DNA of 28,559 nucleotides. Source: Candidatus Bathyarchaeota archaeon. Its GTDB lineage: Archaea; Thermoproteota; Bathyarchaeia; TCS64. The stretch lies in the NCBI GenBank assembly GCA_002726865.1, contig PBSW01000067.1, positions 1-28,559 of the forward strand, written 5' to 3'. The notes under the pieces are model-generated. The model worked only from the letters and a program-made list of their open reading frames with translations, made no database searches and was not told the origin of the DNA. The position numbers and the translations under genes were made by a program. Below are positions 8,901-15,423 of the stretch, piece after piece (the stretch's first letter is position 1; every line of letters starts with the position of its first letter).

Positions 8901-9319
8901 TCCGGGACGGCGAAGTATTGGAAATCACCGTCTCCAGAGAAATAGTGGAGATCCTTCCGGAGGAAGTAAAAGTGACCCCCGTTCAAGTTCAGGGATACTC
9001 AGTGGTTGAGGAGTCAGGGCTTCTAGTAGGCGTGAGGACTGAAATTACCCCGGATCTAGAGAGGGAAGGAATCGCCCGGGATATTGTCCGGAGGATCCAA
9101 TCCTTGAGGAAACAGGCCGACTTTGAGATCGATGATAACATCACAACCTTCTACACCGGAGATCCCTTCATTGAGAAGGTATTCAAAGTTGAAGAGGATT
9201 ACATTAAGGCAGAAACTCTTTCTATAGAGCTTACTAAGGGCAAGTTCCCAAGAGGCGTTTACAGAGAAGAATTTGACATAGATGGAAAAAAACTTATCCT
9301 CGGTCTTCGACAGGTCTGA
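5987..9319 (+). CDS. ileS: Isoleucyl-tRNA synthetase, IleRS2-like with swapped GVHH signature
   Basis: 1110 residues; class I synthetase that charges tRNA-Ile with isoleucine and edits mischarged valine. Order: catalytic Rossmann core; zinc ligands CPRC (Cys228/231); CP1 editing domain with LLLWTTTPWTLTSN and VHIAPGAGKEDYELG; a second zinc pair (Cys529/532 with Cys572/575); anticodon-binding domain from about 740; C-terminal extension. The HIGH motif reads GVHH (residues 56-59, in NNPMGVHHAWGRTYKD) and the KMSKS position reads QMHKS (662-666). The wording of the core is closer to certain bacterial IleRS than to the usual archaeal enzyme, which suggests transfer between domains. ATG 5987 is chosen over the adjacent TTG 5984 because GGTGA lies seven bases before it. 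It appears to be a single-gene transcript, convergent with the dehalogenase-like gene. Confidence 0.95.
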   Translation: MIFKQLDSKVDLASMDREVMDFWNSNRIYEKRVATQAGRQPWTFIDGPITANNPMGVHHAWGRTYKDLWARYWFMQGREVRNQNGFDCQGLWIEVEVEKELGFKSKRDIERYGVAEFVKKCKQRVLEFSAVQTEQSIRLGMWTDWNSPTELRKLKEAMETPMRETTYVGTHGPVSGTAEELVGKLGSRELGGSYYTLSDENNYMIWSVLKKLHERGLIYKGHDAMPWCPRCSTGISQHEIVTEGYREITHPSVYLRFPLRGREGRLLLWTTTPWTLTSNVAVAVHPELDYVKVSHKDELLYLSKGTLSTVFPDGGYEVLEELKGAEMLDWSYDGPYDELELPKSLGVPKAHRIISWEEVGETEGTGMVHIAPGAGKEDYELGIKNNLPVVGPLDEYGIFKEGLGELSKTHVYDSPLTIFDNLKDKGFLFRVQDYTHRYPVCWRCGSELVFLHAEEWFINMGRGIDKPFDEITEKEKETNLRYQMMDSAKQARWIPEFGLSRELDWLKNMQDWMISKKRYYGLALPIWTCPDCNWFDVVGSKEDLEQRAISGWEEFNGHSPHKPYLDAVKIRCDKCGGTASRIPDVGNPWLDAGIVAYSTLDYRTDQSYWKKWFPANFITECYIGQFRNWFYSMLAMSTILERKTPFEVVMGHGTVLAEDGRQMHKSWGNAIWFDDAAETMGADTMRWLFCSWKPENDILFGYTGAGDVKRLFFMPLLNIFNFFSIYASLDGWTPEQQPEALTEMDKWILSRLNSLVRHTTKELASYEVFSSCKKTERFVDVLSRWYIRRSRRRFWRSEADDDKRAAYSTLYTCLKTLTLIMAPITPFLTEAIYQRLVRGVEPDAPESVHLCSWPEVNEALIDEELMKRMDLTIRVSSMGRAARNTSGIKLRQPLAEAVVVADIESIRTLTSLRIIVKEELNVKSVRFTGKSEALMGLEVKPIYSLLGKKYGRNVQNVAKAIKALGKSEAVKLRDGEVLEITVSREIVEILPEEVKVTPVQVQGYSVVEESGLLVGVRTEITPDLEREGIARDIVRRIQSLRKQADFEIDDNITTFYTGDPFIEKVFKVEEDYIKAETLSIELTKGKFPRGVYREEFDIDGKKLILGLRQV

Positions 9320-9553
9320 ACTAGGGCATGTACTTGGTTCTTCCAAGACCCTCTCCCTAGCTCGTAATAAAACCCTGTTCGTAAGGTATATGTCCGCGGA
9401 TATCTTTTATTCAGATGCCGCATCGCCTAAATTATTCGCGTTGGTGCTCGCTCAGGTCTCTCTAGGGGGGTACCTGAGTGCAACAAAAGATCCTGACGTA
9501 GAAATAGACAATACTCCTCCAATCCGAGAATACGATGTTGGAGTTGATGTAAC

Positions 9554-10783
9554 TCATAGGGTTTGCTCCCAGTATTTTATCGGATCCTTCATTTTACCGT
9601 AGCCCATGGCGTTATCAGCCCAGACCCATAAACGATTCAGGAGCGGGACGTTTCTGATAAACCACTTTATCACGGAATGCTTGAGCCCCGAGGGCTTTGT
9701 AAAGCTGCAGACCATAAAGCAGTTATTACATCCATGTCCTATCTCATGCCAATAGTCAAGGCACTTTTCAGCGTTGCTGTACCACTTGAGTGCTCCGGAA
9801 TTATTGAACCCCTTGTGTCCCATCCACTCCCGAGGACCATGGGCGATCGCTTGACTAGGGCAGTGTTTTGCACACTTTTTACAGACCTCACAGTATTCGA
9901 TGATGCCCCCGGGGGCCTGGGGACTCTGGGGAAGGGGTATATCTGTAAAAATCTTGCAGATCCGAACCAAGGGGCCTCGCTCCCAGGTGATAAGGCGGCC
10001 GTGACGTCCCAAATGGCCCAGACCAGCTTGGATTGCGATGGGGACGCTAAGAGCAGTGTCGTTGCCACAGGGGATTGCGTGGTAACCGAGGCCTCTAATG
10101 AACTCGGCGACATGACCTGCAAGTAGATGCATTCTGCTGTACCCCATCGCGGTGGCGACCTCTAGCCGGGTGGGGCTGTACCTCGTTTCCTCATACTCCA
10201 TGGGAACGGTGAGGGCAATGACCCATTTGTGGCTCTCTGGGATCACTGCTTTTTTATCAGTGAGATAGCCCTCCTCGACGTCTTCAAAGACAATCTCCCT
10301 CCCAAACCTAGCGTAGGTGTAGACCCATCGCTTATCGATATTCGTGAACCCGATACCAGCGGCACCAAAATATTTTGCGGCCTTGACAATTATCTTCGCT
10401 GCCTTCTCAGGTGTTCCTTCCCAACGGAGGACTCCCTCAGGCTTTCTGGCTACTCCCAAGGGTTCCCAAGAGTAGAAACCTGTTCCCTGGGAGTCGTGCT
10501 TCCCTGGAAGGGTTTCATACATTCCAGCAGCGGAGTTGAAGGCATAATCTACCAGAGAAAAACCGGAAATGCCCTGGTTGATCCGCTCAGTTTTGTCCTC
10601 GTCTCCCCCAAAGTTCACGATACTCCCGGTTCTTTTTAGACGCTGCCCGAAAGCGGTGTCCCTCTGGTCGAACCTCATGTAAAAGTCCTTGACGGGGTAG
10701 TTCTCATTGAAGTTTCGGGTCTTTGCCATACTGGAAACCTTTTCCTTTCTGGGTATCGGCGATTGAAAAAGACTTTTCTCCAT
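9554..10783 (-). CDS. Reductive dehalogenase (RdhA)-like corrinoid/iron-sulfur protein
   Basis: 409 residues resembling RdhA catalytic subunits, which use a corrinoid and two [4Fe-4S] clusters to remove halogen reductively. Diagnostic segments: LAGHVAEFIRGLGYHAIP (221-238), the signature LGRHGRLITWERGPLVRIC (258-276) followed by KIFTDIPL, then a ferredoxin-like pair CEVCKKCAKHCP (Cys298/301/304/308) and Cys341, Cys352, Cys355, Cys359. Tyr215 in GYSRMH is a candidate for the catalytic tyrosine. There is no twin-arginine signal peptide and no RdhB anchor gene beside it, so a cytoplasmic enzyme is likely. The frame starts at ATG 10783; ATG 10729, preceded by AAAGGAAAAGG, is an alternative. Some RdhA relatives may not act on halides, and epoxyqueuosine reductase shares the fold but lacks this signature. 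Confidence 0.85.
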   Translation of the reverse strand: MEKSLFQSPIPRKEKVSSMAKTRNFNENYPVKDFYMRFDQRDTAFGQRLKRTGSIVNFGGDEDKTERINQGISGFSLVDYAFNSAAGMYETLPGKHDSQGTGFYSWEPLGVARKPEGVLRWEGTPEKAAKIIVKAAKYFGAAGIGFTNIDKRWVYTYARFGREIVFEDVEEGYLTDKKAVIPESHKWVIALTVPMEYEETRYSPTRLEVATAMGYSRMHLLAGHVAEFIRGLGYHAIPCGNDTALSVPIAIQAGLGHLGRHGRLITWERGPLVRICKIFTDIPLPQSPQAPGGIIEYCEVCKKCAKHCPSQAIAHGPREWMGHKGFNNSGALKWYSNAEKCLDYWHEIGHGCNNCFMVCSFTKPSGLKHSVIKWFIRNVPLLNRLWVWADNAMGYGKMKDPIKYWEQTL

Positions 10784-10800
10784 GACTCCTGATGATCGAA

Positions 10801-10808
10801 TTATATAT
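10801..10808 (+). promoter_or_regulatory. TATA box for the fucose-isomerase-like gene
   Basis: TTATATAT is centred 26-27 bases upstream of ATG 10831, as expected for a leaderless archaeal mRNA. It therefore supports 10831 rather than the in-frame ATG at 10792 as the start. The element is nearly symmetric and could also serve the dehalogenase-like gene on the other strand. Confidence 0.6.
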
Positions 10809-10830
10809 TGATCTGGGCCAGAAAGAGTTC

Positions 10831-11682
10831 ATGGCAGGTTATAGGATTCCTAGAATAGAGATTCCAGAACCTATTGGAGCAAATACGGCGATCCTCGTGG
10901 CAAGCGGTGACCTCCGTCTTTCCGCGAATAGAACCTGCTGGGCTGCCCAAAAGGCGATGGAGGTGAAAGTGATAAAAGCTTTTGCAAATGAAGGTATCAC
11001 ACTCATCAGAGGCCATGAATACGACCCCCAATTAGGCCACGGATTTATCTGGAACCAACGCATAGGAATGGACGTCTTCAAGGGAATCCACCCAGAGGCA
11101 AAGATCATTGTCGCAGAGGCTGTGTGGCAGTACAGTCACCATGTCCTCGCGGGACTCAGGGATCACCGAGGACCTATCCTCACACTGGCTAACTGGAGCG
11201 GGGAGTGGCCGGGGCTCGTTGGTATGCTCAACCTCAACGCCTCCCTTACTAAGATGGGCGTCAAGTTTAGTACCATCTGGAGCATAGACTTCACTGACAA
11301 CTTCTTCCTTAACGGGATCCACCAGTGGATAGACGAAGGTAGGATCACCCACGATACAAGCCACGTACTGGACTATGATCAAAGAAGACTACCCTCCGTT
11401 GAGTCTGAGCTGGGTATATCACTCGCCAAGGAGCTGATGCAATCAAAGGCAATAATGGGAATATTCGACGAAGGGTGCATGGGAATGTACAACGCGATCA
11501 TCGATGATGAGCAGCTCAATAAGTTAGGGGTTTACAAGGAGCGCCTTAGCCAGTCGGACCTCTTTGTTGCCATGCGCGAGGTCACCGATAAGGAGGCCCA
11601 GAGCGTAAGGGGCTGGCTCGACGAGAGGGGTATGACCTTCGTCACGGGGACAGATGAGGAGACGGAACTAACCGACCAATAG
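10831..11682 (+). CDS. L-fucose isomerase-like protein, N-terminal part ending at an in-frame TAG
   Basis: 283 residues that match the first part of L-fucose/L-arabinose isomerase-family proteins, which interconvert aldose and ketose sugars with a divalent metal. Typical wording includes SGDLRLSANRTCW, VAEAVWQYSHHVLAGLR, ILTLANWSGEWPGLVG and GRITHDTSHVLD. The frame stops at TAG 11680-11682 after ELTDQ, then goes on in the same frame with LLEQCKMYIAAVRIAAKFG and the remaining family sequence. The TAG thus interrupts one ancestral gene rather than ending it. Start ATG 10831 is set by the TATA box at 10801-10808. Divergent from the dehalogenase-like gene. On its own the fragment lacks the C-terminal domain and is unlikely to be an active isomerase. 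Confidence 0.82.
   Translation: MAGYRIPRIEIPEPIGANTAILVASGDLRLSANRTCWAAQKAMEVKVIKAFANEGITLIRGHEYDPQLGHGFIWNQRIGMDVFKGIHPEAKIIVAEAVWQYSHHVLAGLRDHRGPILTLANWSGEWPGLVGMLNLNASLTKMGVKFSTIWSIDFTDNFFLNGIHQWIDEGRITHDTSHVLDYDQRRLPSVESELGISLAKELMQSKAIMGIFDEGCMGMYNAIIDDEQLNKLGVYKERLSQSDLFVAMREVTDKEAQSVRGWLDERGMTFVTGTDEETELTDQ
11680..11682 (+). other. In-frame amber (TAG) codon inside the fucose-isomerase-like gene
   Basis: The codons around it are GAC-CAA-TAG-TTA-CTT-GAG, with the same frame open on both sides for hundreds of codons. A single C-to-T change from CAG (Gln) would create it, and as I recall the family, Gln is common near this position. TAG also ends this gene at 12481-12483 and ends several other genes in the window, so TAG is not reassigned here wholesale. 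Possibilities are a recent nonsense mutation, an assembly error, programmed readthrough, or pyrrolysine. Confidence 0.9.
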
Positions 11683-11700
11683 TTACTTGAGCAGTGTAAG

Positions 11701-12483
11701 ATGTACATAGCTGCGGTGAGGATCGCGGCCAAATTCGGTTGTGACACCATCGGGATCCAATATCAACAAGGGCTCAAGGATTTGGTTCCCGCTTCAGACC
11801 TAACTGAGGGGCTACTTAACAACCCAGACAGGCCCCCTGTCTTCGATCCTATGACGGGAAATGAGCTTTATCGGGGGAAAGCTCTGCCCCACTTCAACGA
11901 GGTGGATGAGTGCACCGGGCTCGACTCTCTTATTACTAACCGGGTCTGGACAGCGATGGGGCTTGACCCCTCCACTACCCTCCACGATATCCGTTGGGGA
12001 GAATACTACAAGAGCAACAACATCAACGACTTTGTCTGGGTCTTCCTTATCTCAGGGTCCGCCCCCGCATCACACTTTGTTGGAGGGTACACGGGAGCCT
12101 CTAGCGAAAGGCAGCCCCCGATGTACTTCCGCCTCGGAGGTGGGACCCTAAAAGGGGTGAGCAAGCCCGGCGACATAGTTTGGAGCAGAGTCTATGTGAT
12201 GAACGGGGGGCTCCATGTCGACATGGGTCGGGCAACAGTAGTGGATCTGCCAGAAGAAGAGACCGAAAGGAGGCTTCTAGCCACAACCCCCCAGTGGCCC
12301 ATCATGCACGCGGTGCTCCACGGCGTCTCCAGGGACCAAATGATGGCGAGGCACAAGTCCAACCATATCAATGTGGTGTACGCGCCGGACCCTGAGACTT
12401 CTGATAAAGCTCTAGCCGTAAAGGCATCGATGTTCCACACCCTAGGGGTAAGGGTCCATCTCTGCGGCGTTCAAATAGGATAG
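11701..12483 (+). CDS. L-fucose isomerase-like protein, C-terminal part after the in-frame TAG
   Basis: 260 residues from the first ATG after the amber codon; the frame itself is open from 11683. It continues the family sequence without a gap: IGIQYQQGLKDLVPASDLTEG, then TNRVWTAMGLDPS, and an ending with WPIMHAVLHGVSRDQMMARH and a His-rich C-terminal segment like the sugar-binding end of fucose isomerases. No ribosome-binding site precedes ATG 11701, so independent translation is doubtful. No frameshift or further stop was seen, and codon use looks healthy, so the lesion would have to be recent if it is real. Joined across the TAG, the two parts give about 550 residues, close to family size. 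Confidence 0.8.
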   Translation: MYIAAVRIAAKFGCDTIGIQYQQGLKDLVPASDLTEGLLNNPDRPPVFDPMTGNELYRGKALPHFNEVDECTGLDSLITNRVWTAMGLDPSTTLHDIRWGEYYKSNNINDFVWVFLISGSAPASHFVGGYTGASSERQPPMYFRLGGGTLKGVSKPGDIVWSRVYVMNGGLHVDMGRATVVDLPEEETERRLLATTPQWPIMHAVLHGVSRDQMMARHKSNHINVVYAPDPETSDKALAVKASMFHTLGVRVHLCGVQIG

Positions 12484-12852
12484 GAGGTTAAAAAAAGGGA
12501 AAAAGTGGCGATTTTAAGCTGCTCACTAAAATTCTTGAAAAAAAGTACCATAACAGGCAGACACTGCTAGCTCAAATATATGAGCAATAAGGAAGACACT
12601 CCAAAAGTAGCAAATGGATTACAGCAAATCCCGATAAAGATCATGCTTCTCTAGAGGATATAGAATACCAAAAGAGTGAATACTGCACGTGCGGAACGAT
12701 TATACGATATTTTTGAGCAAGCTAATTTACAATAATTGAGAATGATTTTAAAGACGTCGTTAACTTCATCCTGACTAAATAAATTCACATGAAGTTAAAA
12801 TAGAAGGCGCACGATTGGGCGGATATAATGAAGAGTTATCGTCTAATATTTT
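12484..12852. other. AT-rich intergenic region, no gene supported
   Basis: About 370 bases between the isomerase-like gene and the tRNA. Only very short open stretches occur. One without a start codon spans roughly 12604-12715 and one of 19 codons starts at GTG 12676; both have some coding look but no recognisable family. Confidence 0.4.
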
Positions 12853-12928
12853 TGGTGGACTGGGGGGGATTTGAACCCCCGACCTCTCGGATGCGAGCCG
12901 AGCATTCATACCGCTGAACTACCAGCCC
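12853..12928 (-). tRNA. tRNA-Ala (anticodon CGC) with encoded CCA
   Basis: Minus-strand cloverleaf: acceptor GGGCTGG (12928-12922) pairs with CCAGTCC (12863-12857), giving the G3-U70 wobble that marks tRNA-Ala. The anticodon stem is CTCGG/CCGAG with loop CTCGCAT, so the anticodon is CGC, reading GCG. The T stem is GGGGG/CCCCC with loop TTCAAAT. The discriminator is A, followed by a genomically encoded CCA at 12855-12853. There is no intron in the anticodon loop. Confidence 0.97.
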
Positions 12929-13350
12929 ATAGCAACAATTGTTAATAAACGACCCCCATTTAATCCTTTACCCGGGATATTTATTCACGCGAATTAAGCT
13001 TTGCAGAAGTAAAAGAGGAAAAAATAGTGGACCTTCTCTCTCAGATAAAGAATATCGATATTTCCTTAAATTTATTATTAATTTTTCTTCTCACACCAGC
13101 TCGTTGCTAAACTAGAGGTGCGTTTTAGTTTTTCTGCGGATGAATAAACCAAAAATATTTATCATCCTAATTTTTATTGCGCTCACATGCGAGGAAAACC
13201 CGAATCTACCTAAAAATAAAACTGAAAATGCTCAGAAAAGATCTCATTCAACATAAAAAAATGTGACCCATAAGATAATAAAAGTGCAAAAACTCCATGG
13301 GTATCCTCACGCCGAGGTGAAAAATTCCTATAATCCAGGCATGATGCCGG
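12929..13350. other. AT-rich intergenic region between tRNA-Ala and the proteasome gene
   Basis: About 420 bases. The right end lies downstream of the proteasome gene on the minus strand and contains GGCAT-G-ATGCC (13338-13348), a short hairpin, followed on that strand by a five-T run near 13319-13323, which could terminate transcription. The left end should contain the tRNA promoter; TTAATCC at 12961-12967 is a weak candidate on the minus strand. No gene was recognised. Confidence 0.4.
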
Positions 13351-13965
13351 TCAGGACTTTGTAGTGTGGGTTCTTTCCTCGGTCTCATCCCTTCGGATTA
13401 ACAATATATCCACGCCGTCACCGGAGACCACGTCCCTGGCCACAGCGGACCTGATCGCATCCAGCGCAAGCTTGGCTCCAGCCTCTAGATCCATTGACTC
13501 AGAGTATTTGGCCTCTACCAATCCCATCGCGATAGGCGCACCACTCCCCGCGGTGATGAAGGGGTCAGGTATCAGGCTCCCCACAGGGTCCATGGAAAAG
13601 AGCGTTGGACCGTCAATGTCGACTCCCCCCACTACAGTCTCCATGAGTAGAGGCATCATTCGCCTCTGGAAAAGCATATTTGAGATCAATTTAGCCATTG
13701 ACCTCACAGTTATCTCCCGGTTGTGCTCTAAGTCATATAAATTAGCGTAAGCGGTGACTTCCCGGGTCATTGCTTGCATATCAGAGACCAGCCCCGCGAA
13801 GGCTAGTCCCATATTCGGGGTGATCTGGAACACTTTCTTCCCGTGCCTGCTCGCCACCATCCGACCCCAGCTCACCCGCTTCTCCGCGGCCAGCACCACA
13901 CCGTCGCTGCACCTGAGGCCCACCACGGTGGCTCCTTGTATGTTCTGATAACCCATATCTGCCAA
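13351..13965 (-). CDS. psmB: 20S proteasome beta subunit lacking the catalytic Thr1
   Basis: 204 residues with the archaeal proteasome beta fold (GLRCSDGVVLAAEKR, DMQAMTREV, GSLIPDPFITAGSGA, ARDVVSGDGVDILLI). Active beta subunits are cut after Gly to expose Thr1 of a GTTTVG-type motif. Here the motif is GATVVG, with Ala12 in the Thr1 position. Asp17 of the mature form is Glu, while Lys33 is kept. From memory, crenarchaeal beta-1 subunits that are catalytically silent have the same pattern (ATAIG, then a Glu). This protein probably fills beta-ring positions beside an active beta encoded elsewhere. TTG 13965 or ATG 13956 may be the start; a TATA box at 13989-13997 fits a transcript start near 13967. 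No alpha subunit gene is adjacent. Confidence 0.9.
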   Translation of the reverse strand: MADMGYQNIQGATVVGLRCSDGVVLAAEKRVSWGRMVASRHGKKVFQITPNMGLAFAGLVSDMQAMTREVTAYANLYDLEHNREITVRSMAKLISNMLFQRRMMPLLMETVVGGVDIDGPTLFSMDPVGSLIPDPFITAGSGAPIAMGLVEAKYSESMDLEAGAKLALDAIRSAVARDVVSGDGVDILLIRRDETEERTHTTKS

Positions 13966-13988
13966 CCACCAGTTAGAAAGAGAGGGCA

Positions 13989-13997
13989 GATATAAAG
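13989..13997 (-). promoter_or_regulatory. TATA box for the proteasome beta gene
   Basis: Reads CTTTATATC on the minus strand, centred about 26 bases before position 13967, just ahead of the two candidate start codons (13965 TTG, 13956 ATG). The 270-base gap after the Bax1-like gene and this box suggest psmB has its own promoter. Confidence 0.5.
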
Positions 13998-14235
13998 GAT
14001 ATTCTGAGGAACCGTGTCCAGACTGCGCCTAAAGTACCACAGTTACACCCTAAAATCGTGGAGAAAATCTGATTTTGCAGGTCAGAACATGATTGGTAAA
14101 ATAGTGGCATTCCCATCCGTCAAAATTTTTTCATACCTGCCCCGTTAATGCATTAAATAGAGAACCGAACCAATCAGCATATTATGAAATATTAGATATC
14201 AATTAACTTTGTATTATCGAGCCATCAACAAGGGC

Positions 14236-15423
14236 TCAACCACCCCGTTTCAGACGGTATACCAAGCTCTCCTTACGGTCTCGGTTCCACTCGATCTCGA
14301 ATCCCAACGCCTCGAGGACTGGCACGGGCTGCTTGACCCCGAGTCTTTTCAACATAACCCTCACGGCATCGAACTTCATATCAGATGCTCCTCCAAGTGC
14401 CTTAAGAGTCTCCTCCTTCTTCTCCCGGGAGATTAGCACTCCCCCTAGATCGAGAAGATTCTCCTCACGATACATCATTCTGACCTCTGACTCTGTGAGT
14501 CTCATCTTCCGGGCAACATCATCCACAATGATAACCCCCCCACTAGACTTCACTTTTGAGGGGGGGGCGGATCGGAGGAAGGGGGGAGAAGTGCGTTGTA
14601 CCTCCGGGATGAGGAGGTTCTCCCCCGTGGAGTTTGCACTCAGCATCCCCCCCTCGACGTCCCCTCTAAGCTCTAGCCTATAAGCCCGTCCCACTTTTAA
14701 CGGGAATATTACTGCCACTGAAAGTGCCCACCCCTTCAACTGTAACAACCTCGAAATGACCAATTCGATGAGTGCCCCCCGGTAACCACTCCGGTTACTA
14801 GGTCTCCATTCCACGACAAGCCTCGATACCCCGCCGGACCTCGAGACTCTGCTCTTCCCAAGTTTATCCATTGCGTCCTCTAGTCTACCATCACTGCCAT
14901 TGTAACTAACCTCGAGCCGTTTTCCATGGGCAATCACGGCTATCGTGAGGGCAAAATTGTACTCCTTCAACAGGTCATGGGACTCAGGCTCATTAAATTC
15001 TGCCAGTATCTTCTCATCATCGAGATCAGCATAGAGACTCTGCTCTAGCTCGAGGGTAGAGATCCCAAGCCGGAAGGCAGTGTTGGCCATGACCCGGTTC
15101 CTTCCCTTCTCGGTGGCGACAACTGTTCGACCCGCATCGCCGAAGAGCGCGTTCCTTGCCTCGAGGGGAGATATAACCTCCCTGCTCTCGAAGGCACACC
15201 TCTCCTCCAGAAGTGAGGAAAGCCCCCTAACTAACTTATAGTTGTATCCCAGCTCCTCACATCCCGAGACAGCCCCTCTCAGCTCTCTCCGAGCCTTTTC
15301 CACGGAATCTCGGTACACTGAGATTAGGGTCTTCGCGAGGCCCAGCTCCTCCTCAGAGGCATAAATAGGCTTCATGGTTCCCTTCCTCCGCCTTACCCGG
15401 ATATGTTCAGAGTCGAGCATCAT
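14236..15423 (-). CDS. Bax1-like (DUF790) partner of XPB helicase
   Basis: 395 residues. The N-terminus (MLDSEHIRVRRRKGTMKPIYA) and the position directly after an XPB-like gene match Bax1, the archaeal nuclease that works with XPB in DNA unwinding and cutting. The middle (about 160-255) resembles the Bax1 N-terminal region, and a helix-turn-helix-like tail (296-335, GGVIIVDDVARKMRLTESEV, then DLGGVLIS) is present. I could not find the nuclease signature I expect between them (an IPDF-type Asp and a following acidic-aromatic EIVGFW-like stretch); only LIPEVQR at 271-277 is faintly similar. ATG 15423 overlaps the helicase stop as ATGA, indicating translational coupling. Family call is likely; nuclease activity is uncertain. 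Confidence 0.7.
   Translation of the reverse strand: MMLDSEHIRVRRRKGTMKPIYASEEELGLAKTLISVYRDSVEKARRELRGAVSGCEELGYNYKLVRGLSSLLEERCAFESREVISPLEARNALFGDAGRTVVATEKGRNRVMANTAFRLGISTLELEQSLYADLDDEKILAEFNEPESHDLLKEYNFALTIAVIAHGKRLEVSYNGSDGRLEDAMDKLGKSRVSRSGGVSRLVVEWRPSNRSGYRGALIELVISRLLQLKGWALSVAVIFPLKVGRAYRLELRGDVEGGMLSANSTGENLLIPEVQRTSPPFLRSAPPSKVKSSGGVIIVDDVARKMRLTESEVRMMYREENLLDLGGVLISREKKEETLKALGGASDMKFDAVRVMLKRLGVKQPVPVLEALGFEIEWNRDRKESLVYRLKRGG

Noticed and set aside
10792..10830. Upstream ATG 10792 as the start of the isomerase-like gene
   Set aside because: It lies before the TATA box at 10801-10808, which is spaced for a leaderless start at 10831.
11680..11682. Genome-wide reassignment of TAG
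   Set aside because: Several other genes in the window end at TAG where a longer protein would make no sense.
12604..12715. Open stretch with CTCG pair and coding-like wording
   Set aside because: No start codon and no family; probably chance in AT-rich DNA or an unrecognisable gene remnant.
13338..13348. Short hairpin GGCAT-G-ATGCC as a firm terminator
   Set aside because: Stem of five pairs with a one-base loop and the T-run about 15 bases further; mentioned but not listed as a terminator.
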